Source: Fidelibacterota bacterium (lineage in GTDB: Bacteria > Fidelibacterota > Marinisomatia > SCGC-AAA003-L08 > GCA-2689995). Taken from it: a DNA stretch of 62,202 bases. The translations under genes were made by a program, and so were the position numbers. Under the pieces are notes generated by a model. That model worked only from the letters and a program-made list of their open reading frames with translations, was not told the DNA's origin and did no database searches. This document shows, piece after piece, positions 1 through 7,515 of the stretch (position 1 is the stretch's first letter; every line of letters begins with the position of its first letter). The stretch lies in assembly GCA_014381925.1 (NCBI GenBank), contig JACNKR010000050.1, positions 1 through 62,202 on the forward strand, read 5' to 3'.

Positions 1-526
1 GAATCCAGCTATGCTGGACGGCTTTGCCGTATTCCATAGGGGTTGACCCTCCCGATGAGGAGTTTTTGGGTGAGAGAATAGATAATTGAAAATAACACAG
101 AACCCAAAAACTATCGGGATGAGCGAAGCTCATTTGACACTTTATCCTGAGCCAACCCTTCGGCAAACTCAGGGTAAACAAAGGCTCAGGATCGATTTTT
201 GTGAATGGAAATATAAGAAATAGTATGGTTTTTAAGAAAGTGGATTTGTCCTCTTATCAAAAGTAAAAAAATATGATATATCAAAGTAAAACTCTGTAGG
301 AGCAATTTATTTGTAATATTAAAATCGATTAAAAAAGTTCTATCGGAGCGATCTTAGTAAAATTAATCATAAGAACTCAATCATTTTATTTTAAATAAAT
401 TAAATTGGTTTTTTAAGAATTAATAATTCAAAAAGAGTTTTAAATAATTATTCATTTTACTTGGCTGAATTTTTATCATTATCGTATGTTACAGGCACTT
501 AAAATTAACAATAAAAGGGTGATAGC
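1..526. repeat. Non-coding left edge with REP-like hairpin cluster
   Basis: No credible gene is seen in these 526 bases. The first 200 hold many short inverted repeats: CCAGC-TAT-GCTGG (5-17), ACGGC-TTT-GCCGT (18-30), a long imperfect pair 51-70 with 103-118, ATGAGC-GAA-GCTCAT (119-133), and TCCTGAGCC (145-153) with GGCTCAGGA (183-191) enclosing ACCCT/AGGGT (155-159, 171-175). The 157-173 stretch resembles the CCTTCGRCAA-type repeats found scattered in many environmental bacterial genomes (from memory). Bases 200-526 are AT-rich. They contain the related words TCTGTAGGAGCAAT (293-306) and TCTATCGGAGCGAT (339-352), and a possible promoter near 461-490. The REP assignment is inference; no transposase lies in the window. 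Confidence 0.6.
461..490 (+). promoter_or_regulatory. Candidate sigma70-type promoter of the acyl-CoA synthetase operon
   Basis: TTGGCT at 461-466 and TATGTT at 485-490 are separated by 18 bases and lie about 37 bases upstream of the ATG at 527. They resemble -35 TTGACA and -10 TATAAT. The region is AT-rich, so chance matches are easy. The position at the head of a plus-strand gene run after a non-coding stretch is the main support. Confidence 0.3.
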
Positions 527-2335
527 ATGTCATTTAATACAATTTCAAAAATGTTTACTAATGTAGTTAATCAATTTCCAGAGAAAGAGCTCTATTTTTA
601 TAAGCATAATGATGAATGGATTGGCTTAACAGGAAATGTAATTAAAGGAACAGTTGAAGAAATTTCCTTTGGTTTAAAATCAATTTCAGACGAACAATTT
701 AATTCAGCAATTTTATCTACAAATACCCCACGATGGGCAATGTCTGATTATGGGATTATATGCTCAGGTGGTTGTACCGTAAGTATATATCCAACATTAA
801 TTCCATCTCAAATTGAATTCATATTAAATGATAGTCAAGCAAAAGTTGTATTTGTTGAAAATTCAGATCAAAAAGATAAAGTTTTAGAGATTAAAGATAA
901 TTGCCCAACACTTGAAAAAATAATTGTAATGGATGATTCACATAAAAAAAGTGATGATTTAATCATGAATTTTATGGATTTTTTAAATGCAGGAAATGAG
1001 TTTGGGAAAAAATCAGAAAGTACATTTGAAGATCTTGTCGAAGTCGCAAATCCAAATGATTTATTAACATTAATTTATACTTCAGGAACAACGGGTAACC
1101 CTAAAGGAGTAATGTTAACTCATCATAATTTGGTAAGTAATATTATTTCAACATTAAATGGTATTAATTTTACAGAAAAAGATGTATTTTTATCATTTTT
1201 ACCACTCAGCCATGTATTTGAAAGAATGGGGGGACATTTTACTGCATTTAGTCAAGGTTGCCAAGTTTATTATGCTGAAGGAATTGAAAAAGTAGCTGAT
1301 AATATGGGTGAAGTTAAGCCAACTTTAATGATGAGTGTTCCTCGATTATATGAAAAAATGTACACAGGGGTAATGGCAAATGTAAAAGCTGGCTCACCAA
1401 TAAAACAAAAAATATTTAATTGGGGAATTGTAACAGGAACCAAATTACTTGACTTAAAACTTGCAGGAAAGCCAATTCCATGGTGTTTACAAAAGAAATT
1501 TGATATTGCAAATAAATTAGTATTTAGTAAGATTCAAGCCAGAGTTGGAGGAAGATTACGGTTTTTCATTTCAGGTGGTGCACCTTTAGCTCAAAAAATT
1601 GGAGAATTTTTTGGAGCCGCGGGAATAACAATTTTAGAAGGATATGGATTAACGGAAACTAGTCCAGTATTATGTGCAAATGTACCTGGGGCAACAAAAT
1701 TTGGTACTGTTGGCCAAGCCGTAAAAGATGTGGAAATTAAAATTGCCGATGATGGTGAAATTATTGCTCGTGGTCCAAATATTATGAAAGGTTATTATAA
1801 TAATGATGAGGCAACGAAAGAAGTTTTGGATAGTGATGGTTGGTTTCATACAGGAGATATTGGTGAAATAGATCCTGAAGGATTTCTGAAAATAACTGAT
1901 CGTAAAAAGAATATTTTAATTACTTCACAGGGTAAAAATATTGCACCAGCACCAATGGAAAATGCATTAATTACCTCACCATATATTGAACAAATTGTTG
2001 CTCTTGGAGATAAACAAAATTTTGTAAGTGCATTAATTGTACCTTCATTTGAAAATGTTGAAAAATATTTATCAGAAAGAGGTATTTCACTTTCAGGGAA
2101 TCAGGCAATGGTTGACCATGAAGAGGTTATTTCCTTAATTAATAATATTGTTGAAGAAGAAATGAAAAACTTTTCAAAATATGAACGAATTAAGAAAATT
2201 GCATTATTACCTAATTTATTAACACTTGAAAAAGGTGAATTAACACCAACATTAAAAGTTGTTAGACGAATTGTAGTGAAAAATTATAGTGATTATATTG
2301 AACAAATATATAAAGATACGGACTCTTTTAAATAA
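527..2335 (+). CDS. Long-chain fatty-acid--CoA ligase (AMP-binding, FadD15-like)
   Basis: This enzyme activates fatty acids to acyl-CoA through an acyl-adenylate, for lipid synthesis or degradation, at the cytoplasmic face of the membrane. The 602-residue length is normal for the family. The AMP-binding signature YTSGTTGNPKG is at residues 184-194, the GYGLTETSP motif lies near 373-381, and the hinge/adenylate region GWFHTGDIG near 436-444 is followed by the DRKKN loop. The ATG at 527 is preceded by AAGGGTGAT (515-523), a usable ribosome binding site. It heads a plus-strand run with purM 20 bp downstream. The fatty-acid chain-length preference cannot be read from sequence. Confidence 0.93.
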   Translation: MSFNTISKMFTNVVNQFPEKELYFYKHNDEWIGLTGNVIKGTVEEISFGLKSISDEQFNSAILSTNTPRWAMSDYGIICSGGCTVSIYPTLIPSQIEFILNDSQAKVVFVENSDQKDKVLEIKDNCPTLEKIIVMDDSHKKSDDLIMNFMDFLNAGNEFGKKSESTFEDLVEVANPNDLLTLIYTSGTTGNPKGVMLTHHNLVSNIISTLNGINFTEKDVFLSFLPLSHVFERMGGHFTAFSQGCQVYYAEGIEKVADNMGEVKPTLMMSVPRLYEKMYTGVMANVKAGSPIKQKIFNWGIVTGTKLLDLKLAGKPIPWCLQKKFDIANKLVFSKIQARVGGRLRFFISGGAPLAQKIGEFFGAAGITILEGYGLTETSPVLCANVPGATKFGTVGQAVKDVEIKIADDGEIIARGPNIMKGYYNNDEATKEVLDSDGWFHTGDIGEIDPEGFLKITDRKKNILITSQGKNIAPAPMENALITSPYIEQIVALGDKQNFVSALIVPSFENVEKYLSERGISLSGNQAMVDHEEVISLINNIVEEEMKNFSKYERIKKIALLPNLLTLEKGELTPTLKVVRRIVVKNYSDYIEQIYKDTDSFK

Positions 2336-2355
2336 ACAATTAAGAAAGAATATAA

Positions 2356-3360
2356 TTGGCAATAACATATAAGGATGCTGGTGTTGATATTGATGCCGGT
2401 AATCAAGCAATTAAAAGTATAAAATCACATGTTCAATCAACATATAATAATAATGTTTTAACTCAGATAGGTGCCTTTGGTGGTGCATTTGCGTTTGATA
2501 AGGATAAATTTAATAATCCAGTTTTAGTTTCAAGTGCTGACGGAGTTGGGACAAAATTAATGGTTGCAATTCAACATGGAAAACATGATACAATTGGTCA
2601 ATGTCTTGTCAATCATTGTGTTAATGATATTCTTGCATTAGGTGCTCGTCCATTATTTTTTTTAGATTATTTTGCTGCTGGGAAATTAAATAATTTAACT
2701 TTTGAATTAGTGGTAAAGGGGCTTGCAATTGCATGTAAAGAAAATGAATGTGTATTAATTGGTGGTGAAACTGCAGAAATGCCAGGCATGTATCTTGGTG
2801 AAGATTATGATTTATCTGGTACAATTATTGGAGCTGTTGAAAAAGATAATATTTTATCAAATCGACCTGCAAAACAAGGTGATATATTAATTGGTCTCCC
2901 ATCAAATGGTTTACATACAAATGGATATAGTTTAGTGAGGAAAGTGTTTGAAAAAAAATACAACTTCTCTGATTATATTTCTGAATTTAACCAATCTTTA
3001 GGTGATGAATTGTTAAGAGTTCATAAATCATATTTACCTATTATGGATAATATTTTGGATAAACCATGGTTGCATGGAATTTCGCATATTACAGGTGGTG
3101 GCTTAATTGAAAATACAAATCGAATTCTACCTGAAAATTGTGAATTGAAAATAGATTGGTCTGCTTGGGATAGACCTGCTCTTTTTGAAATTATTCAATC
3201 GACGGGAAAAGTACCTGAAGATGATATGAGAAGGACATTTAATTTAGGTATTGGATTAGTTGCAATAATCGATAAAAACTCAGTAGATAAATTTACAAAT
3301 CACCTTGATAATTTAAATGAATTGTGGTTTCAAATTGGAGAAGTTACCCAAACAAAATAA
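2356..3360 (+). CDS. purM: Phosphoribosylformylglycinamidine cyclo-ligase (AIR synthetase)
   Basis: PurM catalyses the ATP-dependent ring closure of FGAM to aminoimidazole ribotide, the fifth step of purine synthesis, in the cytoplasm. The 334-residue protein begins with the family hallmark YKDAGVDIDAGN and contains ADGVGTK, NDILALGARPLFFLDY and GGETAEMPGMY, followed by the C-terminal AIRS_C half with HGISHITGGG. The start is a TTG at 2356; no better ATG precedes the conserved N-terminus. gpsA begins inside its stop codon (TAATG at 3358-3362). The preceding pathway enzyme, purL, lies at 56784-59012 on the other strand. Confidence 0.96.
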   Translation: MAITYKDAGVDIDAGNQAIKSIKSHVQSTYNNNVLTQIGAFGGAFAFDKDKFNNPVLVSSADGVGTKLMVAIQHGKHDTIGQCLVNHCVNDILALGARPLFFLDYFAAGKLNNLTFELVVKGLAIACKENECVLIGGETAEMPGMYLGEDYDLSGTIIGAVEKDNILSNRPAKQGDILIGLPSNGLHTNGYSLVRKVFEKKYNFSDYISEFNQSLGDELLRVHKSYLPIMDNILDKPWLHGISHITGGGLIENTNRILPENCELKIDWSAWDRPALFEIIQSTGKVPEDDMRRTFNLGIGLVAIIDKNSVDKFTNHLDNLNELWFQIGEVTQTK

Positions 3361-4367
3361 TGAAAATCACAGTTTATGGTGCAGGAACATGGGGAATTGC
3401 TCTTGCTGAATTGTTAGCACAAAATGAACATGAAGTTAATGTTTGGCATTATAAAGAAGACTTTATAAATAAACTTAAAAAAAGTCTAATCCATCCAAAT
3501 TTAAATTCTCATCGAATATCAAAAAAAATAAATTTTACACATGAAATCCAATTCCAATCAAATGTAGAAATAATTGTTATTGCAATTCCTACTCAGACAA
3601 TACGGGGATTTCTTAAGAAATTAAATTTTACGAAAAATAAACCAATCATCGTAAGTGTATCTAAAGGCTTGGAAAAAGAAACTGGAATGACGGTGTCTCA
3701 GGTGATTTATGATGTGGCTAAGTTACCTTCTGAGAAGATATGTGCACTTTATGGGCCAAGTCATGCTGAAGAAGTAATGAAGAAAATTCCAACTGCTATT
3801 GTATCTGCGTCAAAATGTACTGAAACAGCGGAATTAATTCAAAAAGTTTTTTCAAATCAGTTTTTTAGAGTTTATAGAAGCAGTGATATTATTGGTGTAG
3901 AATTTGGTGGGAGTATAAAAAATGTTATATCTATTGCCTCAGGAATTTGCAAGGGTATCGGTTTTGGTGATAATACAATTGCAGCATTATTAACTCGGGG
4001 AACAAAAGAACTATCTCAACTTGGTTTATTATTTGGTGCAAAACGAGAAACTTTTTTTGGATTAAGTGGAATGGGTGATTTAATTGTTACTGCGACAAGT
4101 AAGCATAGTCGCAATCGACAAGTTGGAGAATGGATAGGTGAGGGGTTTACCTTAGATCAAATTTCAAAAAAAATGAATATGATAGCTGAGGGCGTAGAAA
4201 CAACAAAGGCTATTAATAGTTTAGTAAAGCAGAATAAAATCGATATGCCAATTTGCAAGGAAGTTTATCAGATTTTATTTAAAGGGAAAAACTCAGTGAT
4301 TGCGATGGGTGATTTAATGACTCGAAAATTAACGACTGAATATTCTAATAATAGTCTACAAGATTAA
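3360..4367 (+). CDS. gpsA: Glycerol-3-phosphate dehydrogenase [NAD(P)+]
   Basis: GpsA reduces dihydroxyacetone phosphate to sn-glycerol 3-phosphate, the backbone for phospholipids. The N-terminal Rossmann motif GAGTWGIALA, the SVSKGLEKETG segment and the catalytic-domain stretch GGSIKNVISIASGIC followed by GFGDNTIAALLTRG are all present. I place the start at the ATG at 3360, which overlaps the purM stop (TAATG) and gives 335 residues, normal for the family. A GTG at 3324 would add 12 residues copied from the purM end and is not favoured. It is probably translationally coupled to purM. Confidence 0.95.
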   Translation: MKITVYGAGTWGIALAELLAQNEHEVNVWHYKEDFINKLKKSLIHPNLNSHRISKKINFTHEIQFQSNVEIIVIAIPTQTIRGFLKKLNFTKNKPIIVSVSKGLEKETGMTVSQVIYDVAKLPSEKICALYGPSHAEEVMKKIPTAIVSASKCTETAELIQKVFSNQFFRVYRSSDIIGVEFGGSIKNVISIASGICKGIGFGDNTIAALLTRGTKELSQLGLLFGAKRETFFGLSGMGDLIVTATSKHSRNRQVGEWIGEGFTLDQISKKMNMIAEGVETTKAINSLVKQNKIDMPICKEVYQILFKGKNSVIAMGDLMTRKLTTEYSNNSLQD

Positions 4368-4573
4368 GCTGATAGATCTTCTAATTTAGAGCATTCTTTA
4401 AAGAAAAATAAGTGAGTCAATATGATCTACAATTACAAATAGGTTTGTAGGTATGGATTTAAGATAATTCACTTGTAATCCATATATTTACGCGTCAAAT
4501 TTTATTTATTTATGATTATTTTAACATGATTTTATTCACTTAAATTATATACCTTCATTTTAATAAAAATCAA
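4368..4573. other. Intergenic region with inverted repeats
   Basis: These 206 bases lie between gpsA and a small exported-protein gene. They hold AAGTGA (4410-4415)/TCACTT (4469-4474), CTACAA (4427-4432)/TTGTAG (4445-4450) and ATGGATT (4453-4459)/AATCCAT (4477-4483). The pairs are partly mutually exclusive. The region may hold a transcript end or a regulatory leader, but there is no clean hairpin plus U-tract. In DNA this AT-rich, chance pairs of six or seven bases are common. Confidence 0.35.
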
Positions 4574-4882
4574 TTGAAACAAGTAACTTTAATTTCTATA
4601 TCAATATTTCTTTTTGGATTATTTTTCTTCAGAGATAATAATTCAAATGCCGATACTCAAGTTGTATTGAGAATTAATGGAATGTTGAATAGTCAATTAC
4701 AATTAAATCTTGAAAATGAATTTAGAAATTTATCTGGCGTAGAATATTGCAATTCATCACTTTCAACAAAAACTATTATTCTAAATATTGACGAAGAGTC
4801 AATCGGTGAAAAAGAATTGCAAAAAACATTAGACAAATGGGGTTGTTCTATAATTAATTTGGATTTTACTAAATTATATTAG
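4574..4882 (+). CDS. Small exported or membrane-anchored protein with HMA-like fold lacking the metal-binding cysteines
   Basis: Function unknown. The 102-residue product starts with a hydrophobic segment (about residues 4-20, ISISIFLFGLFFF) that could be a signal peptide or anchor. It continues with about 70 residues patterned like a heavy-metal-associated ferredoxin-like domain: RINGM, an amphipathic helix, LSGVEYCNSSLSTKTIILN, and a final KELQKTLDKWGC. The Met-x-Cys-x-x-Cys loop that binds metal in true HMA domains reads GMLNSQ here, so copper binding through that loop is unlikely. The start is a TTG at 4574 and no ATG is suitable. Its stop overlaps the stop of the convergent methyltransferase gene by four bases. 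Confidence 0.6.
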   Translation: MKQVTLISISIFLFGLFFFRDNNSNADTQVVLRINGMLNSQLQLNLENEFRNLSGVEYCNSSLSTKTIILNIDEESIGEKELQKTLDKWGCSIINLDFTKLY

Positions 4883-5667
4883 CTTTTTTGTTTTAATATA
4901 AAAGTACATCCTGAAATTACCATTTCTTCTATAATTGGAATTCGCATCCAATTTGCAAACTTAGTTTTAATTCCATATCTAATTTCATGACTTGGGCGAA
5001 TAAAATATCTTTCTGAATTACAAATTTCTAGGTCACTACTTTCTATTAACTTTTTAAAATTTCGAATAGTCATTTTACTATCTTTTATTTCTTCTAAGTC
5101 ACTCCATTTGTTTTTTTGATTTGAAATGTATAATAGAGATTTAATAATAAATTTTGGAAGCCATCCTAAAAATGGAATTACTTTTAATGGTAATTTTAAA
5201 AATGCTTGCTGGTGTAATCCAAATGGGGAATAAAATGGGGGGAAGGTAATTAATAAACGAGAATTATCGTTCATATAATTTTTTATTGAATTTATGAAAT
5301 TTAATTTATTTTCTAGTTTTATATGTTCAATAACATCTCTTAAAATTAAAATATCATATTTATTTTTCAATTTATTTTTTATTGATTTAGAGGTAATGTC
5401 GCCAATAATAAATTGAGGTGATTTTTTTTCATTCCAATTAAATTCTTTTATTTCAATGCCATCACATTTTTTAGAAATATTTGAAAATGCTGTTAAAAAC
5501 CCACCATCCCCACAACCGACATCTAATACTTTACTATTTGCATTTATATTTATATCATTCGATTTAAGTAAAGGGATGTAATAGGACTCTGCGAGAGTTT
5601 TTTGATAATTAAAATAGTATGATTTCCAATTGTTAAAATCAGAGATTTTAAGATGTGGTAAGTGCAT
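4879..5667 (-). CDS. Class I SAM-dependent methyltransferase
   Basis: This is a probable methyltransferase of the Methyltransf_11/23 type. Motif I, VLDVGCGDGGFL, is at residues 47-58. It is followed by an acidic motif II region (CDGIEIKEFN), GDITSK and the post-II LILRDVIEHIK segment, which is frequent in enzymes acting on lipids, quinones or sugars. The C-terminal half has hydrophobic stretches (LPLKVIPFLGWLPKFIIKSLL) suggesting contact with a membrane or lipid substrate. The protein is 262 residues with an ATG start at 5667. It is 15 bp downstream of the MscS-like gene, so it is probably the last gene of the minus-strand run from 9264. Substrate unknown. Confidence 0.8.
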   Translation of the reverse strand: MHLPHLKISDFNNWKSYYFNYQKTLAESYYIPLLKSNDININANSKVLDVGCGDGGFLTAFSNISKKCDGIEIKEFNWNEKKSPQFIIGDITSKSIKNKLKNKYDILILRDVIEHIKLENKLNFINSIKNYMNDNSRLLITFPPFYSPFGLHQQAFLKLPLKVIPFLGWLPKFIIKSLLYISNQKNKWSDLEEIKDSKMTIRNFKKLIESSDLEICNSERYFIRPSHEIRYGIKTKFANWMRIPIIEEMVISGCTFILKQKS

Positions 5668-5682
5668 TATTGTAAATGTATT

Positions 5683-6891
5683 TTAATTACCTAGTTTTTT
5701 AAAATCGTTGCTACTTGGATTTTGATATACTCTTAACCCAAATTCAGGAATTACTGCTAATAAATGGTCAAAAATATCTGCTTGAATTGCTTCATAATTA
5801 TTCCAATTTGTATCATTTGTAAAACAGTAGATTTCAATTGGTATCCCTATGTTTCCTGGTTTTAATTGACGAACAAGTAATGTCATATTTTCATGGATCT
5901 TAGCGTGAGATTTTAAATAGGATTCAATGTATGCTCTAAACGTACCTAAATTAGTCATTCTTCTTCCATTTACAAGAATATCTAAATTAGATTTTAAATT
6001 ATTATTATGAGATTTAAGTTCATTATTTTTATGGTTAACATAATCTTTGAGTACATCAAAATGATTGAAATTAATAATTTCATCCTTACTACAAAACCGA
6101 ACACTCGTCATGTCAATATTTATTGAACGTTTTATTCGTCTCCCACCACTTTGGCTCATACCTCGCCAATTTTTAAATGAATTATCTATTAATTTATGAG
6201 TCGGTATAACGGTAAATGTTTTATCCCAATTTTGAATTTTCACGGTATGAAGTGCAATATCAATTACATCACCATCTGCACCGAAAGATGGAGCTTCAAT
6301 CCAATCACCTACTTTTAATAAATCATTTGATGTGATTTGTAAACTTGCTACAAATGAAAGGATTGTATCTCTAAATACCAGTAATAGTATGGCTGTCATT
6401 GCACCTAAACCACTCACAAGAACCATTGGAGATTTTCCCATCAAAATTGCAGTAATGGTAAGGCCGCCGATTATATATAATATTAATTTTAATATTTGAA
6501 TATAACTTTTTATAGGATGTTTTTCAGAAATTAATAATGTTTTATAAATAAGATTAACTCCAGTGAGTAGCGCGCCAATGGTAAGTATTATTATTAAAAT
6601 TGATAATCCCGTAAAAACTCGGCTATAAATTTCAATATTACCTGGTAAGTAAGGTAGAAAAGAATGGAAAATAATTAATGGTATTAACAAGGTAATTCGA
6701 TCTAGCACTCCAACGCTTAATAAAATATCATCCCAATTATTTTTGCTTCTATTCACTATTTTTGTAATGAATAATGAGAGAATTTTTTTAGAAATAAAAT
6801 AACTAATATAGCTTAATATTATTCCTAAGAATATATAAATCCAATTATTAAATTCATTGGTTATTTTAAAAAATGATAAAATATTATCCAT
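5683..6891 (-). CDS. MscS-family mechanosensitive ion channel (YbdG-like)
   Basis: This is an inner-membrane channel that opens on osmotic downshock. The N-terminal third carries several transmembrane segments. A pore-lining helix region (GLGAMTAILLLVFRDTILSF) is followed by the beta domain LKVGDWIEAPSFGADGDVIDI and then TVIPTHKLIDNSFKNWRG with SQSGGRRIKRS. This last stretch is characteristic of the E. coli YbdG (MscM) subgroup rather than MscS itself. The 402-residue length fits YbdG. The start is the ATG at 6891, one base from the thiN stop, so co-transcription with the upstream minus-strand genes is likely. Confidence 0.9.
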   Translation of the reverse strand: MDNILSFFKITNEFNNWIYIFLGIILSYISYFISKKILSLFITKIVNRSKNNWDDILLSVGVLDRITLLIPLIIFHSFLPYLPGNIEIYSRVFTGLSILIIILTIGALLTGVNLIYKTLLISEKHPIKSYIQILKLILYIIGGLTITAILMGKSPMVLVSGLGAMTAILLLVFRDTILSFVASLQITSNDLLKVGDWIEAPSFGADGDVIDIALHTVKIQNWDKTFTVIPTHKLIDNSFKNWRGMSQSGGRRIKRSINIDMTSVRFCSKDEIINFNHFDVLKDYVNHKNNELKSHNNNLKSNLDILVNGRRMTNLGTFRAYIESYLKSHAKIHENMTLLVRQLKPGNIGIPIEIYCFTNDTNWNNYEAIQADIFDHLLAVIPEFGLRVYQNPSSNDFKKLGN

Positions 6892-6892
6892 A

Positions 6893-7513
6893 TTAATCCT
6901 TGTATTTTTGATATACCATAATGGTATTATTTTTTGTTTCTATTAAAATTGAATTCGCCAATGATTCGTTAGATGACCCTGAAAATAAATGAGGCAATGT
7001 AGAATTATTCAAGTTGTACTTTAAGTTATTCGTTGTTATTTTATTATTAGGCTCTTTATTAAAAATTGAAATTTGTTGTCCTATAAAACTATTTAATATT
7101 GATTTATTTATTATGAAATTAAATTCTCCAAAATTAGAATTCATTGATATTTCTATAAATTGAGAGTACTCCCAACATAAAAATATATTTGATAAAAAAT
7201 GATCATCTCTTAATCCTGCAAAGCCTAATATATTGACTTTATTTATTTTTTCTTTTATACAATATTTAAGTGTTTTTTCTAAATCTGAATCTGATTGCCT
7301 ATCAATTTGTAATAATATTGATGCATATTTATTTTTTAAATTTCTATTAATAGAATCACAATCACCAATAATAATTGTAGGTGTAATATTATTTTTATCT
7401 AACTCAATTATTGCACCATCACAGCAAATGAGTTGAGTATTATTTTTTAAAATAGTGAGTGGGATTTTATGTTTAGGATAAATCCCATTTGCTAAAATAA
7501 CAACATTACTCAA
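6893..7513 (-). CDS. thiN: Thiamine pyrophosphokinase
   Basis: This enzyme transfers pyrophosphate from ATP to thiamine, giving the cofactor thiamine diphosphate. At 206 residues the length is typical. The catalytic-domain motifs are ILANGIYP near the N-terminus, LICCDGAI, IIGDCDSI (family GDxDSI) and QSDSDLEKTLKYCI (family DxTDLEKAL), followed by ILGFAGLRDDHFLSNI (family G..GGR.DH...N). The start is a TTG at 7513, two bases after the M61 peptidase stop. Salvage is suggested because no thiamine biosynthesis genes are nearby and no TPP riboswitch was seen. Confidence 0.88.
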   Translation of the reverse strand: MSNVVILANGIYPKHKIPLTILKNNTQLICCDGAIIELDKNNITPTIIIGDCDSINRNLKNKYASILLQIDRQSDSDLEKTLKYCIKEKINKVNILGFAGLRDDHFLSNIFLCWEYSQFIEISMNSNFGEFNFIINKSILNSFIGQQISIFNKEPNNKITTNNLKYNLNNSTLPHLFSGSSNESLANSILIETKNNTIMVYQKYKD

Positions 7514-7515
7514 TT

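Noticed and set aside
1..200. Partial gene or tRNA at the left edge
   Set aside because: Stops occur in all frames and no cloverleaf can be drawn; the GC-rich words are separate small hairpins.
3324..3359. Longer start of gpsA (GTG)
   Set aside because: It adds residues that only reflect the end of purM in another frame; the Rossmann motif follows the ATG at 3360 directly.
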